Of a DNA stretch of 64,000 nucleotides, positions 1 to 11,773 are shown in pieces; position 1 is the first letter of the stretch, and each line of letters starts with the position of its first letter. This DNA comes from Paraconiothyrium sp. Pb-2020. Taxonomy: Eukaryota > Ascomycota > Dothideomycetes > Pleosporales > Didymosphaeriaceae. The notes below the pieces were generated by a model. That model made no database searches and had not been told where the DNA came from. It saw nothing but the letters and a program-made list of their open reading frames with translations. The translations under genes and the position numbers were made by a program. Location: assembly GCA_022419385.1 (NCBI GenBank), contig JAJUBI010000002.1, positions 3,782,001 through 3,846,000 on the forward strand. Reading direction: 5' to 3'.

Positions 1-3000
1 GAAGGCTTCGAGAGGGTGTCGTGTAGTCGGTCAATTTTGACAAGAAGGTATACTCAGTGCGTAATGCAGGGCTATCTTACTTCGCCGCGACCTTCTTCGC
101 TACTCGAGAACTCACTCTTGTTCATTCTAAGTGCCTGTGAAGACCTTTAAGCTGATCAAACGGACAGTATGCTGTGCTGCTTACCGCAGTTCCTAGCTTC
201 TCGGATGCTGGCCTCTTACCCTGAACAACCCTTGAAGACGTCTTGTCGACATTTTCACCAAAACTGGTGCCGGATATCCCGTTCTGCCATCGAGTTGGTC
301 GCCAGTGTGAAGTGCGAGCTCCTACACTGTCTTCTTAGGTTACATTTTGTGCAAAATATGTTCTTCCGAGGTAGGCGTATGATCGAAGGGGCTATTTCAA
401 GAAGGTTGCCTGTACGATTCATTCCATATATCACGGCCAACTTCGATGAGATAGCCGGCTCGAGTGAGTAGTTAAAAAAATGCGATTCTTTGAGGTTTCA
501 GAAGCCGTTAGTGCATCATACCTACGTGCCGTGTCTCACCGTGTCACGGAATCCGAGTTCTCTCCCACAATCCTGCAAGTGATGCATCAGTAGGTATTGC
601 CTTACCGTGGCTGCTCATGCGGTATGCTCATCGTGACTCAAACACAGCAACGCGCGCACAGCGTGTACGAGCGTGCAGATGATGCGCTTTGTGCATGATG
701 TCTGTTCGAATCGCACTACCCACAGATACAGTCTACGCAAAGACGACCTGTCTTTAAGCTACTCATTGTGTTCGGGATTACCGGACGGACGCTTAGACCA
801 TATACACTCTTGAGCAAGTTGTTCTATATTTTCGTGCTGGTGAGCGTCTTTGCAGCCATCGACTTTTGCGCTTCGCTCGAGAGGGCTTGCGGCCTAAGGA
901 GGGCATGGACTTGGCGAGCATATATGCACGGTGGTCGTTCACCCGACCCTGACAGCGCTCGTGAGGAGAGTATCGGAGGTGTTCTCTAGTGGCGAGTCTC
1001 GGTCGGAGCGGCGACTGGATATCTCGGCGGAGGTAGATGGGCATGGACGCCCGCCTAGAAAGCTCGTCTGACGGCCACCAGGGGCACAGAGAGGCTTGTG
1101 CGGTGGTGATTCCGAATTGAACGGCCATGGAGCGGCGGGTAGGAGCGTCTCGCCGTGAGGATTATGAGGCAGGCGCAAAAGCCTGAGGAAGCGGACGTGG
1201 CTGCGGTCGTATCGTAAAGCAAAGAGAGCGTGCAGAATCAGCAGTGATGCTGGCGCTATGGAGGGGGGCAAATTGGTGGTCATCGAAGCTGGGGCGGCAG
1301 CGTTCTGCAGTAAACAAAGAACACGAGGGGCGTTGAAAGGGCCGACCTGGCCAAGTGCTGTTGCTGGAGCCGTTATAGACACGAAGCTCACCGAACCAGT
1401 CAGCGTTTGGAGGAGATGACTAGGGATGCGATGGATATAGAGCCCAGCACCCTGCTCGCTCGCCATGGATTGGTCTTGGACACCTCGAAAGGGCTGGTAA
1501 GACTAACAGGAAGCGGCCAACACCTTCAGGATGTAAGGGCTGCTAGGAGGGGAAGGCCTGCGTTTGATATTCACCCTGTAAACATTGGTGTAGGGAAACC
1601 GCAGCCAGTAGCCTTGTCCTCAAGGGTGAAGGGAAATGGCGAGCAGCAGCCCCTGGGGAAGTGATAATGTTGCTCCAAATGACCTCCCTCTGACGCTGAA
1701 GTGATGCCCTAGGTAACTAGACACATCTATTACCTCTGAACATCTTCTAGTAGAAGAGACCCTCCTTGAGGTGAGTGAGAATGTATATGGGGGTGGTGTT
1801 TGGGGTGCCGGGCTTTGAGCTCCCACCGTCTCCGTTGGCCATCGCGCGTACCTGCTGCCTCGACTGCAATGACCACCCACCTACCCGACTGCCTCAACTT
1901 CCACCGCACCTGCACAATAACTCCATCGCGTCTGCGCGAGAAAAACTGCCATGGCAATACCCCGAGCTCTGCTGTCTGCCCCGATAAGACATCACAACAC
2001 TTGAGCTCGCAGCGCATAATATGACAGGACCCTCGACTTCAGGCACGAACGATCGAACCGTGAGCTCTGGCCGTGCACCCGTTGTCAATGCATCCAAACT
2101 CTTTTTTTGCCCGCTTGGTCGAAACATTCTCGGTTCCAAGCGCGCTATCGGATCGGCGTTCCTCCTATGAAAAAGCGGATCGGCTCAACCAGGACTCAAA
2201 AGCAGCTCCAATACCGAAGCCGTTAGCAACAGAGCAACGACGGGGCACAGAGCACACCGAAAAGGGTACTCAGAAAGTACCGAAGGAAGTCCGTGGCAGA
2301 GCGCAACGAGAGGTTCGATGTGCAGCCAAGGCTCAAAAGCGGCACAGAACATCGGCCTCCGTACACACAAGCGAAGGAGCCGTACCTCGTTTCCAGAAGC
2401 CCTTTGAAGCGGGCGAAGAACAAGCCCGAATGGTACTCATCGGGTCAAGGAGGACAAAGAATCCACAAGAATGCCTGCTCATTGAGGTAGCCCGGAGAAG
2501 TCAGGATGTTCCCATCATTCTTCTCGCAGTCATGGTGCTCTTCCTACGTCTGGACAACAGCTGGGCCGGACCCGTATGCGGATGGGCCGCATCCGCTGCA
2601 AGGAGACAACGGAAACTATAGTGCATACAGGGTTCGCCTGCTGCCACCTGGTGTTCCCCGAGAAGCTTGGACGAGGAACTCAAGCTTTGCATGAAAATGC
2701 GGGGTCGAGCAGCACCATTCCTAGCTAGAATGATCAACATGGGAAGGAGTCCTCTCGTGCATGACAGCGAACGCCGTGCTGGGTTCTCCGGAAGAAGACG
2801 TGCGAGCAACTGCCTACGTCGTCGTGTGCAGCAGCGTTCGGGCTTAGCTCCAGGTACAGCTGCCAACAACAGGAGTATGCAAGTGGACGCGACGGAAGGC
2901 ATGTGGAGAGTTCCAGAGGCGCAAAGAACGTAGCCTCAGTTGCTCCCCAATAGCCCTGGATGGCGCTTCAAGGTTCCAGGGAGTTCGTGCGAGCATGTCG

Positions 3001-5050
3001 ACGGGCGCGTGATGTCCATTGTCCACGGCGAGCTGGGTCTCCTGATGGCGTACCCCGTCTTGACGACAGTGGCCGGGCGGGGTGCTGCGATGGCGCTTGA
3101 AGCGAAGTAGGATGGCGTGCATAAAGCCTTCGACGTCCAAGGAGCCTGGAGGGATGGCTTTGGGGCACGGTCGCCAGTCGGACCCAACCGAGTCCAGACG
3201 AAAAAAAGAGGGGTCTGCCTCGAAACCCTAGGGCGTGAAAGCACAGTGCATCCCACATCCCAGCCCGCCGCTAGGGCACGAGTCTCACGGCGGCGGCATT
3301 TTGATGAGGTGGAGAAGGCGAAGAGGACGGAGCATGTCACAACGCACATGAAGGGGGCCGATGATTTGCTGTCATCCTTCCTGGCCGTCCTCGCTACCCC
3401 CGAACGGCAGCAGACAATTTGCAGCAGTTCGTCCCTAATTATACAAGGGCTAGCCTGCAGTTGGTTTGGTCGTCTCCGCATTTTGCGCATCTGCCACCCA
3501 AAGCCCCTGATCCTTGGCCCGGCCGCCTGCCTGCAGGAAGCCTCAAAGGCGTTGGGAGTGCGCGTTCTGGTCTTCCCACCTCTGTGATGCGCGCGCTGTC
3601 TCGAGGCCTCTGACTTGTCCAGCTTGGAGCCTTCTGTCCGCCCCTCCTCCACCACAAGCTGGCTGCCTTCGACGCCCGTCCCACTTGACCAGGAGGAGTT
3701 CCGCTGTGTGTCTTTGACAACGGATTTGGGTCATCTCTGCGTCTGAATAGTGTCGAACCACCGTCCCTGGCAGGAAATTGGAACCCCCTCCGGTGCCTGC
3801 GTCCCATCACTGCCGCAAACATTACCGCCTCTCCATCAGTCGCTCGGAGCTCAGAGCGACGATGCGCTTGCTACAGTAGGCGCGCGTACTCTAGCCCGAC
3901 GACTGGCTTGCACACTGCGAGGCCGAGCTCAGCTGGTAGAACCGTGGCGCATCGCCGCATTTCTTCTTCTGAGCCTTCCTCCTAGACGAACGGCCTGTAT
4001 ACTTCCATGCGACGACTGATGCCATAGTATAAACCGTCTGCTTTTTGCACGATTTTTCTGCGCGATTTTTAAGAGTAGGGATAGACTGGATCAAGAGCTC
4101 GGTGTTTCTGGTTTACGTTCTGAGGTACGGTCATCGAGCGGCTTCTCCAAGATGGGTGACAACCAAGGCTTACTGTTCGCGTCAGTTATTTTCCGGATAC
4201 AAAATTGTTTTCAAGAAGTACGTTTGTCACCGAGATAGACTGTCGGGTATGTCCAGCTTCCCGTTCTCCCGGGCGTGTCAGATCATATCCTTCGCACCAG
4301 AAGCCTCGCCCTATTGACCTCGCTCCGTGGAGACGCAGGTTGTGTTTGTAAAGGATGTATGCTGACAGAGCAGCAGAATAAACACTCGGTGATCCCATAG
4401 AAAGGTTCGATTGTTACGACTTTGCTGCCGCCACGGTATTTTCTGTTCCTGTACACAAGGTATGCCTCCAGTTCTTTCTCGTCTGAGTGGCCCTTTCGCT
4501 CGTCAGGCCTCTACCCATCTGTATCCCTTCAGATCCTCCTTCGCAATGGAGTCTCATGGATGATGGGCTGCTGCCGCAACTCTGGCGGACGGTCGAGGCC
4601 GAGACTCGGGCCGGGTCTACGCAATTTCGTCGCGGCCGGCTGAGAGTTGGCGAACATGCTGCGAAGTGTTTGCAATGTGGACTGGCCTTTGCACGGCTGT
4701 GCAACACGAGGATTCATCGCGGCCTTCTGATTCGGCGTGAGCGAGTTGCGGTGTGTGGCGGCATTGGGTGAGAAGGGGCAGGTCTGTTGACCAAGCCCTG
4801 AAAGCTCACGATGCAAACCGTTCACAAAGGCAACACGTACTCGCCAATCTCCTATCCACAAACACTCGAGCAAGAGCTAGTCTATTCTCGACTCGAATGA
4901 ATCTTTCGGTCATACCTAGCTAAGATCTGATAAACAACAGTAATTCCTAAAGCCTATCGCAGACCGCTGCATCTGCCTGGAGACCATCACGAGCAAGCAC
5001 GGCCGGAGCACCCAAGTGAGAAGCAAACGCACTGAGGGTCTGCGCACCAC
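1..5050. other. gene-poor stretch, no supported gene
   Basis: About 5 kb in which I cannot support a gene. Several open frames of 80-240 codons exist on both strands (for example 2073-2621 on plus and 2936-3655 on minus), but their translations are Arg/Ser/Pro-rich, show no recognisable domain, overlap each other on opposite strands and lack coherent splice partners. The stretch may hold non-coding transcription or distal promoter sequence for the gene starting at 6298; the sequence does not decide. Confidence 0.5.
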
Positions 5051-5061
5051 CGCTGCCTACG

Positions 5062-5115
5062 TGTATAAAACCCCGCCTTCGAAGCTTTTTCGCTCTCTCT
5101 CCCTCCCTCTCCACC
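5062..5115 (+). promoter_or_regulatory. probable core promoter of the PSP1-domain gene
   Basis: A TATAAAA box at 5064-5070 is followed within 25 bases by a long CT-rich tract (5091-5113). In filamentous fungi such pyrimidine tracts usually sit at or just upstream of the transcription start. If so, the transcript of the gene with ATG at 6298 begins near 5100 and carries a leader of more than 1 kb, partly removed by splicing. Linking it to that gene is inference. Confidence 0.45.
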
Positions 5116-5450
5116 TCACATCCACAACTTACCTGGCCTTCTCCCTCCGCTTCTGCACTTTCTTCTTCTTCGATACAACCTCCCACCCCTCCCACCTGCT
5201 AACGCAGCCTCTACAAGTACTCTCGCAGCTGTTGCGGCACCTCTGCACCATCCAGTACAGCTTGCACTGCTTTGCAGCTAGCAGCCACTGAGCTTCAGGT
5301 GACATCCTTGCTCCACATCCGACCGCCTATTGCAACAGAGCAAGGACGTCGCCATTGGCGAGCTCATCTACGCGCAAGCTCCCGTCTGCCATAGCAGCCG
5401 CCTTCTCGTTGCCAGGCCTTGGGAGCAGCTCAAAGCTCACACTAGCTCAG

Positions 5451-5542
5451 GTAAGTGCACCCGTCTCTCGACCGCAGACAGCAGCTCCTTTCAGCCCACA
5501 GTCGTTCATCTCTCCTTCTACTCCTCTCGCTGTCCTTCTCAG
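5451..5542 (+). other. putative 5' UTR intron
   Basis: A strong donor GTAAGT at 5451 pairs with a pyrimidine-rich acceptor ending CTTCTCAG at 5542. It lies between the TATA/CT-rich promoter and the ATG at 6298, so it would be a leader intron. A further GTAAGT lies near 5849 and could pair with the CTACAG at about 6212. RNA data would be needed to settle which are used. Confidence 0.4.
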
Positions 5543-6231
5543 GCTCCGAGTACACACCGACTTCTCTCTTCCGAGCGTGTGGGTGGCAGCAATCGCTCCT
5601 TCCATCTCCCCCCTCCCCCATTCTCCCTGCCCCGCTTCTCTCTGATAACTCACGCTGACTTCAGCCCCCAGATCCACATACAGTTCTCCTCGCGAGAGTA
5701 CTATAACGATAAGCCAGAGTCGGCTTGACTCAAACCAGTCCCTATCCCAAACACTCTTTGACATCTACCGGCGAACCTGTACAACAGCAGCTCTGTTCAA
5801 CACTGACTTGAGACGGCAAGAGTATACTGCTCAAGCCGCAAGACCCTGTAAGTCCACTTTAAAACGAGAGCCTCGCCGTACTACATGCATAATGCGACGC
5901 TGTGGTCTTTCGACCCGCGCCATTCAACGGCCAATATTTTGCAAACGTCCATATTGCGCATATGACGTCTCTCACTGCACCTTTACCTTAGCTCGTCACC
6001 AGTTCCTAGCGCGGTTCGGCTGCTATAGCTTCGATGTCTATGTTCGTAGGCTAATTTTCGTCTTCGTAGGTGAACATTACTGGGCGACATAGAACCAGGT
6101 AGCCTTAACCTCTTACTTACATCTACTTATCATTCGCCTGAACGGACGCAGCGTGCGACCTATACCTCTCACGGTGAAGAAGTCGTGGGCGTAAATAAAG
6201 ACTATTCCTACAGATCGCAAGAACAAATAAG

Positions 6232-6284
6232 GTATGCGTTTTCCGCCTTCACTCCAGGTCTTTGGCACACTCTAACTTGGTCAG
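6232..6284 (+). other. putative 5' UTR intron just before the PSP1 ORF
   Basis: Donor GTATGC at 6232, branch site CTAAC at 6272-6276 and acceptor TCAG ending at 6284 define a 53-bp intron of the same size as the coding introns nearby. It ends 13 bases before the ATG at 6298. Its removal also deletes most of the upstream in-frame extension that opens with TTG at 6262, which supports choosing the ATG at 6298. Confidence 0.55.
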
Positions 6285-6297
6285 ATCGATCACCAAG

Positions 6298-8927
6298 ATG
6301 GCCTCCAATCCTTACAAGACCAACCTAACCGTCGGCGGTTCTCCGTTCGACAAGTCTAAGCTGCAGATGCGTCGGCCCACTCCTGATAGTGATGTGTTAG
6401 CATCAAGCGACGACGACCACGAGATCGTGGCGCCCCCGCCCACCCGTCCCACGGGCGGCCCGTTTGCAACGGCACGCCGTCCCTCATGGATGGCACAAGA
6501 CCTACCGAACCGGAAGAACTCGCTGCCGTCGGTCTCGTTGGGTTCGCAGCCGACGACGCCATCTCTCTCATTGGATGGCCCCTCCAGAGCTCCGACTGTT
6601 TGGAATACAAACAGCTTCACCGTTGCTTCCTCATCCAATCGCATGAAAGAGGTCCTGCCCTCGCCTACGTCCGCACAAGGTCCCGGTGACAAGTTGTTCG
6701 GTGCTGCGCCATCTTCCGAGACTGACGATACTGTGGGATTCCTCCTTAACCAGCACACCGTCCGGAAGTCTGTCCGATCACAATCCTACAGTGTCGGCCA
6801 GGGTGAGATTGGCAATCCTGCTTCACATTTGCGGTCAGCTCTTCGCCACCGTCCTTCCAAACCGAGCCTGCTCGCAGGCACGGAGTCAGCCGTCGGCTTG
6901 GGCCAACTGCGTGAGGACGACAACGACGAGGTTGACTCGTCCAACGGCTCCCAGCACGGTGTTCCTCTGCCTTCAGACTACTGGCAACAAGAAGCCCGCG
7001 GACCGACAAAACCCATGGTCACCAAGCAGGTCACCATCATTGCCCCACCGACCCGCAGGCTCTCGCACAGCATGCGGAGCATGACGCAGAACGATGTTGA
7101 CGACCTCGCGGAGGCCGGATCCGACAACCGCATGATACCGCTCATGCGCCGCTACAGCGAGCATGTCGGCACGCTCGCACAGGCAGACGAGCTGGCACCG
7201 AGCAGCGAACCCCATGGCTGGGCTGGCTCTGTCCCGCGCTTCAACACAGATGCTTTGAGCCGTCGCCACTCGATCGCGCACTACGGCACCAACCTCTCGT
7301 CGAATTTCTCCCAGCCTACTCTTGGCCACACCCAAGAGGAGGAAGAAGAAGCATCCCCTCTCGACACCGTTCTCCCGGTTCTTCCTCCCGCCCAGAATGA
7401 TCCGAAGTGGAACACGCTCGACTACTTCAGTGGCTACGGACCTGCCGCACGTACGATCAACTCCTCGGCCATCTCAGCCGCCCATCCCGCGCCGGCCATA
7501 ACCCACCCACCACCTCCACCCAACGCGTACGCTAACCCTACAGGCTACGGTCGGCCGGGTCGACGCATTTACCTCGTGCAGTTCAAGTGTTCGCGCTCGG
7601 ACATATACTTTCTCTACGAGAATACGGGCCTGGAGATTCGTGTCGGCGACCTCGTCATCGTCGAAGGTGACCGTGGTCACGACCTCGGACAAGTCACTCA
7701 CGCAGACGTGACCATGGAGGAGGCCAAGCGCTTGAAGAACGAGGCAAATGAGGACCACTTCCGGTGGTTGGTCATGTTCTCGCAATACTCCGTCGCTGGC
7801 GCGTCCACGAAGAACGCCATGCTTGGCGCTTTGTTCCGCGCGCATGAGGTCCCAAAGAGTGGCAACCGTCCCCAACTCACCGGCATGGGCGTTCAGCAAG
7901 ATCCTGAGAACAAGCCGCGTATGATTCGTCGGCTGGCGCAGACCCATGAGATTCTACAGCTTCGCGACAAGGAGGGCGAAGAGGCTCGCGCCAAGCGTAT
8001 GGCTACAGATAAAGCCCTGGACCACAACCTTCCCATGGAGATTCTCGACGCGGAGTTTCAATGGGATCATCACAAAATCTCTTTCTTCTATTACGCCGAG
8101 TCATATGTCGACTTCAAGATCTTGGTCACGGATCTCTTCAAGCATTACAAGATCCGCATCTGGATGTCGGCCGTGAACCCAGCCTCTGTCGTGAACCCAG
8201 CGGGTATGCAGATCAAGCCTCCGTCTGCTATTGGTCCTGGCGCTATCGTTCCGAACAACGCGCCCAACGCCTCTCTATCCGTCGGTCCTCTCTTCGGAAA
8301 CACCTCGTACCGTCCCAACGAGCAGTACGGTAGGTGCCTTCTCTAACCTAAAGACCAATTCCATCTAACTAATACTCTCTCTTAGGAAACCGTGGCCGTC
8401 CCACCAACCCGCAAGGCACCTTCGACAGCCAGAACTACGGCCCCTTTTCGCACCAGCTGTCTGGTTTCCCGGTCCAGAACCCGTACCAGATGCAGCAATG
8501 GGGCCAGCAGTATCTGGGTGCCGATATGTTCAGTCGATACGATCCCAATGCCGCCGCAAACCGAAGCCCTATGAACATAGGCGCTTGGTACCCACCCTCT
8601 ACCTACTCTGCCTCTCCGGCCTTCAATAATGCGTCAAGCAATGCGTCTTTTCGTGGTGGTTACTCCGCTACTTCTGGCAGTAACCCCTATGCCGCCTCGA
8701 GCGCAGTGGCTGCCAGTGCTTATGGCAGCAACTTCAATACGCAGGCTAGTTATTCCTCCTCGGCAGCGACCGGAGCCGCTCCCTTTGTTGGCTTCGACCC
8801 GGATATGATGGCTGCAATGGCAAGCCTTAGCTTCGCCGGAGCAAACAACGCTGCTGGCAACACTAACAATGGTACTGGTAAACATGGTGCTAATACTGGT
8901 ATGAAAGGCGATCCCAATGCTCAGTAG
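6298..8927 (+). CDS. PSP1 C-terminal domain protein (two exons)
   Basis: Exons 6298-8329 and 8386-8927 are joined by a 56-bp intron (donor GTAGGT, branch CTAAC/CTAAT, acceptor CTTAG), giving 857 residues. The Psp1 C-terminal domain spans roughly residues 422-630 and includes the motif VGDLVIVEGDRGHDLGQV and a second block around YAESYVDFK and LVTDLFKHYK. The long N-terminal region is Ser/Pro-rich and disordered, and the end is Asn/Ser/Gly/Ala-rich. The family is named after yeast Psp1, a suppressor of DNA polymerase alpha mutants; a biochemical role is not established, and a link to RNA or P-body-like granules is only suggested by the low-complexity tails. The frame is open upstream to a TTG at 6262, but the first ATG (context AAGATGG) and the leader intron favour 6298. 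The single intron keeps phase 1 and restores a Gly codon. Confidence 0.9.
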
Positions 8928-9818
8928 TCTGGGGACTTGCCTTCTCTTCATGGTCTGGTGTTTTATTTTCTTTCTATGTTTTTCTTTACTTTTTCTCTTT
9001 TCACTGTTCATGGAATGCCATATGGACTGATTCTGGTATCACCAGTGCTGAAGCACTGACTTAAAGGTGGTTTATTTCTGTCTGCTGATCTGGCATATGG
9101 AAAACTGATTAGGCTCAGGGCCTGGCCGGCATTTGGGTGTTTTCTTTCATCTCTCCCTTCTCTATGTTCTGTAGTGTGGAAGACAGGGAACTCTCTTCTT
9201 CATGCATGCTGGGGATGGGAATGCAAAAAAGGGTTTGCTTTTCATAGGAAAAAAGAATGACGTTATGTCACCACTTATGTTCTTCTGATCTGTGATATGT
9301 TGGTAGCCGGTGTGACCTGAGTGATCTATGATGGAGCTGTTCTTTGATAGAGCTTTCTGGTATGACTCGAGTTAAGTATAGCTCGAGGTGCGGAAGGAAG
9401 TTTGCGTGTTACAATGGGCTACATTTCGGCGTAATGCGGATCTTGTTAAACCCATCCTGGGTCAACACAGAAGCTTTTGCAGCAGAGCGTACTTGGGGAA
9501 ACTGACTACATGTTGGCTCGTGAAATGTTGGGGCCTGATGAAATCGCCATCTCGTGGCTGATGCGTTATGGTGTGTCCTGCTATGACTTAAGGGGTACAG
9601 CATATTTGTGGTAGGTTGCTTTGAGTCTCATGCTCAGCTAAATCCTTCAACAATCTGAGTGTTGTAAAGAGTAGCCCGGGTCAACTTGATGGGATCGTGA
9701 GCTCGAAGGGCTTAGGATATTTCTCTAAACAGAGGTTGCTGCAAAGGTCATCCTTAGGCAACACGCAGGGTGTTCAGATCCGGCAAGTTTTAGCAACAAT
9801 GGGCAAAATTGATGGTCG
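8928..9818. other. intergenic, 3' flank
   Basis: About 890 bp between the PSP1-domain gene and the next model. It is T-rich immediately after the stop, as expected of a 3' UTR. I see no coding sequence, RNA gene or repeat in it. Confidence 0.5.
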
Positions 9819-10851
9819 ATGCACACGCCGACTGCTCTGAGCGGTATGTTCCGTCGTGCCTTCCTCCTCTGTCTGGCATCAAATCGGACACGCCGTATGA
9901 GCTACCACCCCCTCAAAACGGCATTACACTCCTATTCAGCCTCGACACTCCAACAAGAACATAGCCAGCAGTGCATCCAACTCGGCGAGCAGTATGCAGC
10001 GTGGACGCAAAATGAAACGCGCGGCCGACCGAGAGAAGGCGGTTACGGGAAGCCAGCACGTGAAGCGCGAGCGCCTAGGAGTGTACACAGGCTGACAGAA
10101 ACAGACAAGTACAAGGAGTGATTTCGCTCCTAGTGAAGCCCAAAGGAGACGAGAAGGAAATTCAGCAGTTTCGAAAGAAGGCTGCAGAAGACAGGCGCAC
10201 CATGAACGCGCTGCTTCAACAGCGTCTCCAGCGAGCGTGGGTCTATACAGTCCCAACATCATTCGATCGGTTTCAAAGCTAAAGGCTTCATATCACAGTG
10301 AGAAAGACGATGCCCGCCGTCAGAACGAGATGTCCACCCTGATCACCAAAGCGCTCACGACGCCCAATAAGACCACTCCACGCGGGCCCGTTACCTTTGC
10401 AGACACAAAAATTGCCGGTAACACTATCTACCATTCGGTGAGCAAGGTTGACGCAGCATGCCGGAGCATGCTATCTGAGTATGACGCTCTGGAGGCGATG
10501 ATTGAAAAACTAGCGGGAGACAACAAGAATGAAGTGACGGAGAAGTGGATGAAGGACGTTGAGAAAACCGAAAGGCTTCTCACGCTGGGCCACAAGACGG
10601 CAGTGAGACATGTCAAGAGGGTCTTGGGTGCTGAGACTAAAGGTGATAACGCTGAAGGCGGGCAAACTTTGTTTGATGACGCAGAGGGAGGGGAGAAAGG
10701 GATAGGCGTGCATGAAGAGCTGAACATGGAGCTACTGGGGGGACTGAGACATGCAGAGAGGGGCATCAAGCGGATGGTCAAAGGTCTCCCAAAGACCGAG
10801 CCTTGGGGTCGAAGCTCTGCGAAGGAGAGGTCCGATGCAAAGATGGCATGA
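9819..10851 (+). CDS. hypothetical protein, four-exon model
   Basis: I do not recognise this protein. Exons 9819-9843, 9940-10080, 10134-10236 and 10299-10851 join with consistent phases (1, 1, 2) to 273 residues. Introns: GTATGT...TTCAG (96 bp), GTGTAC...CTCCTAG (53 bp), GTGGGT...CACAG (62 bp). The last two exons are the best supported: together they encode a charged, helical protein with blocks KEIQQFRKKAAEDRRTMN and EKDDARRQNEMS, then a helical region ending in KTAVRHVKRVLG. The continuous frame at 10237 has no ATG start (it opens with GTG), which is why upstream exons are needed. The first exon and the second intron are the weakest; the second splice would make an ATG codon across the junction (A|TG), so translation could also begin there. 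Likely a nuclear or cytoplasmic coiled-coil protein, but that is inference. Confidence 0.5.
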
Positions 10852-11006
10852 GGTCATCGTTCATGTAGGGGAGAGATTGCGGCAATAGGCTCATAGCAAA
10901 TACGCAGACATGTTCTCATGCGACCAAATGTATGCAAGTTCAATACTGAATAAATTTAGTCCAAGTCCTTACGCGTATCGCTAGCTTCTTCATAGCGCCC
11001 ACGGAT

Positions 11007-11643
11007 TTATCTCATGAATCAGACGCTCCGCTAACTCAAACGGGCCTAGTGGACTTGGCTGATTGATCGCGGAGCGTCTGAGGAAATGGTGTGGTCGTGG
11101 TTTGTTAGCAAAAGCTGTTAGCACCCTCCCAGAATTTCACCTTTTGATCACAACTGCCTCCAACAGAGGAGTAGGCATCAGAATGAGCGATCAAATCTCT
11201 AGTTTCTATCTTATTCTACCCCTCTATCTAGATTTTATACCCTCAAAGGCTTCCTTCATATGTGATATACAGGCTTGAAGTTGGTTTGGAAAACTCCTTA
11301 GAGAGGCCAGAGTGCCAAGAAAAGGCCACCTATGTGCTACCTGCCTACCTCTCTGCCTGCGCACCTTCGTTTGTAAGGAATTTCTTAAGGATGAGCGATC
11401 TAATTAAATATTATACCCTTTTTCTAGCTCTTTCTATTCTTTTGGGCCCTTTTAAGTTGTAGTTCGTTGTGAAGTAGGGGGTGTGAAAGTGGTGAAGAAA
11501 AGCCTGATTTTTGATGTTCTTGCTAACAAAGCACGCCCAGATTTCCTCAGACGCTATGGCCAAAATTGAGCCCTCACATGACCTGCTGCTCAGATGACCT
11601 CGTTAGCGAAGAATTTGGCCAATCGTCTGATCCCATGAGATAA
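11007..11643. mobile_element. MITE-like non-autonomous DNA transposon with 8-bp TSD
   Basis: The element is flanked by perfect 8-bp direct repeats CCACGGAT at 10999-11006 and 11644-11651. Its ends are inverted copies: TTATCTCATG at 11007 faces CATGAGATAA ending at 11643, and both continue into ATCAGACG. Deeper inverted blocks are AGCGTCTGAGGAAAT (11073-11087 against 11541-11555) and TTTGTTAGCAA (11101-11111 against 11520-11530), so the imperfect terminal repeats reach about 110-125 bp. The middle is AT-rich with no coding capacity. An 8-bp target duplication is typical of hAT elements and also fits Merlin or P families; the ends do not start with the usual hAT bases, so the superfamily is left open. 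It ends 130 bp before the eL15 start codon. Confidence 0.82.
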
Positions 11644-11773
11644 CCACGGATCTCTGTCGCGCCAAGCTTACTAAGCTCCCACACAACGAATTTGCGCTTC
11701 GCTTCGCTCGACGAACTTCAATCGACACTTCCCACCCCGCCGACCTACTAACACCACAGCACAATTAGCCAAG

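Noticed and set aside
2073..2621. 182-codon plus-strand frame
   Set aside because: Low-complexity Arg/Lys/Ala content, no domain, overlapped by similar-length frames on minus; no promoter or splice support.
2936..3655. 239-codon minus-strand frame
   Set aside because: Arg/Pro/Ser-rich translation with no recognisable motif and equally long frames on the other strand; typical of GC-rich non-coding DNA.
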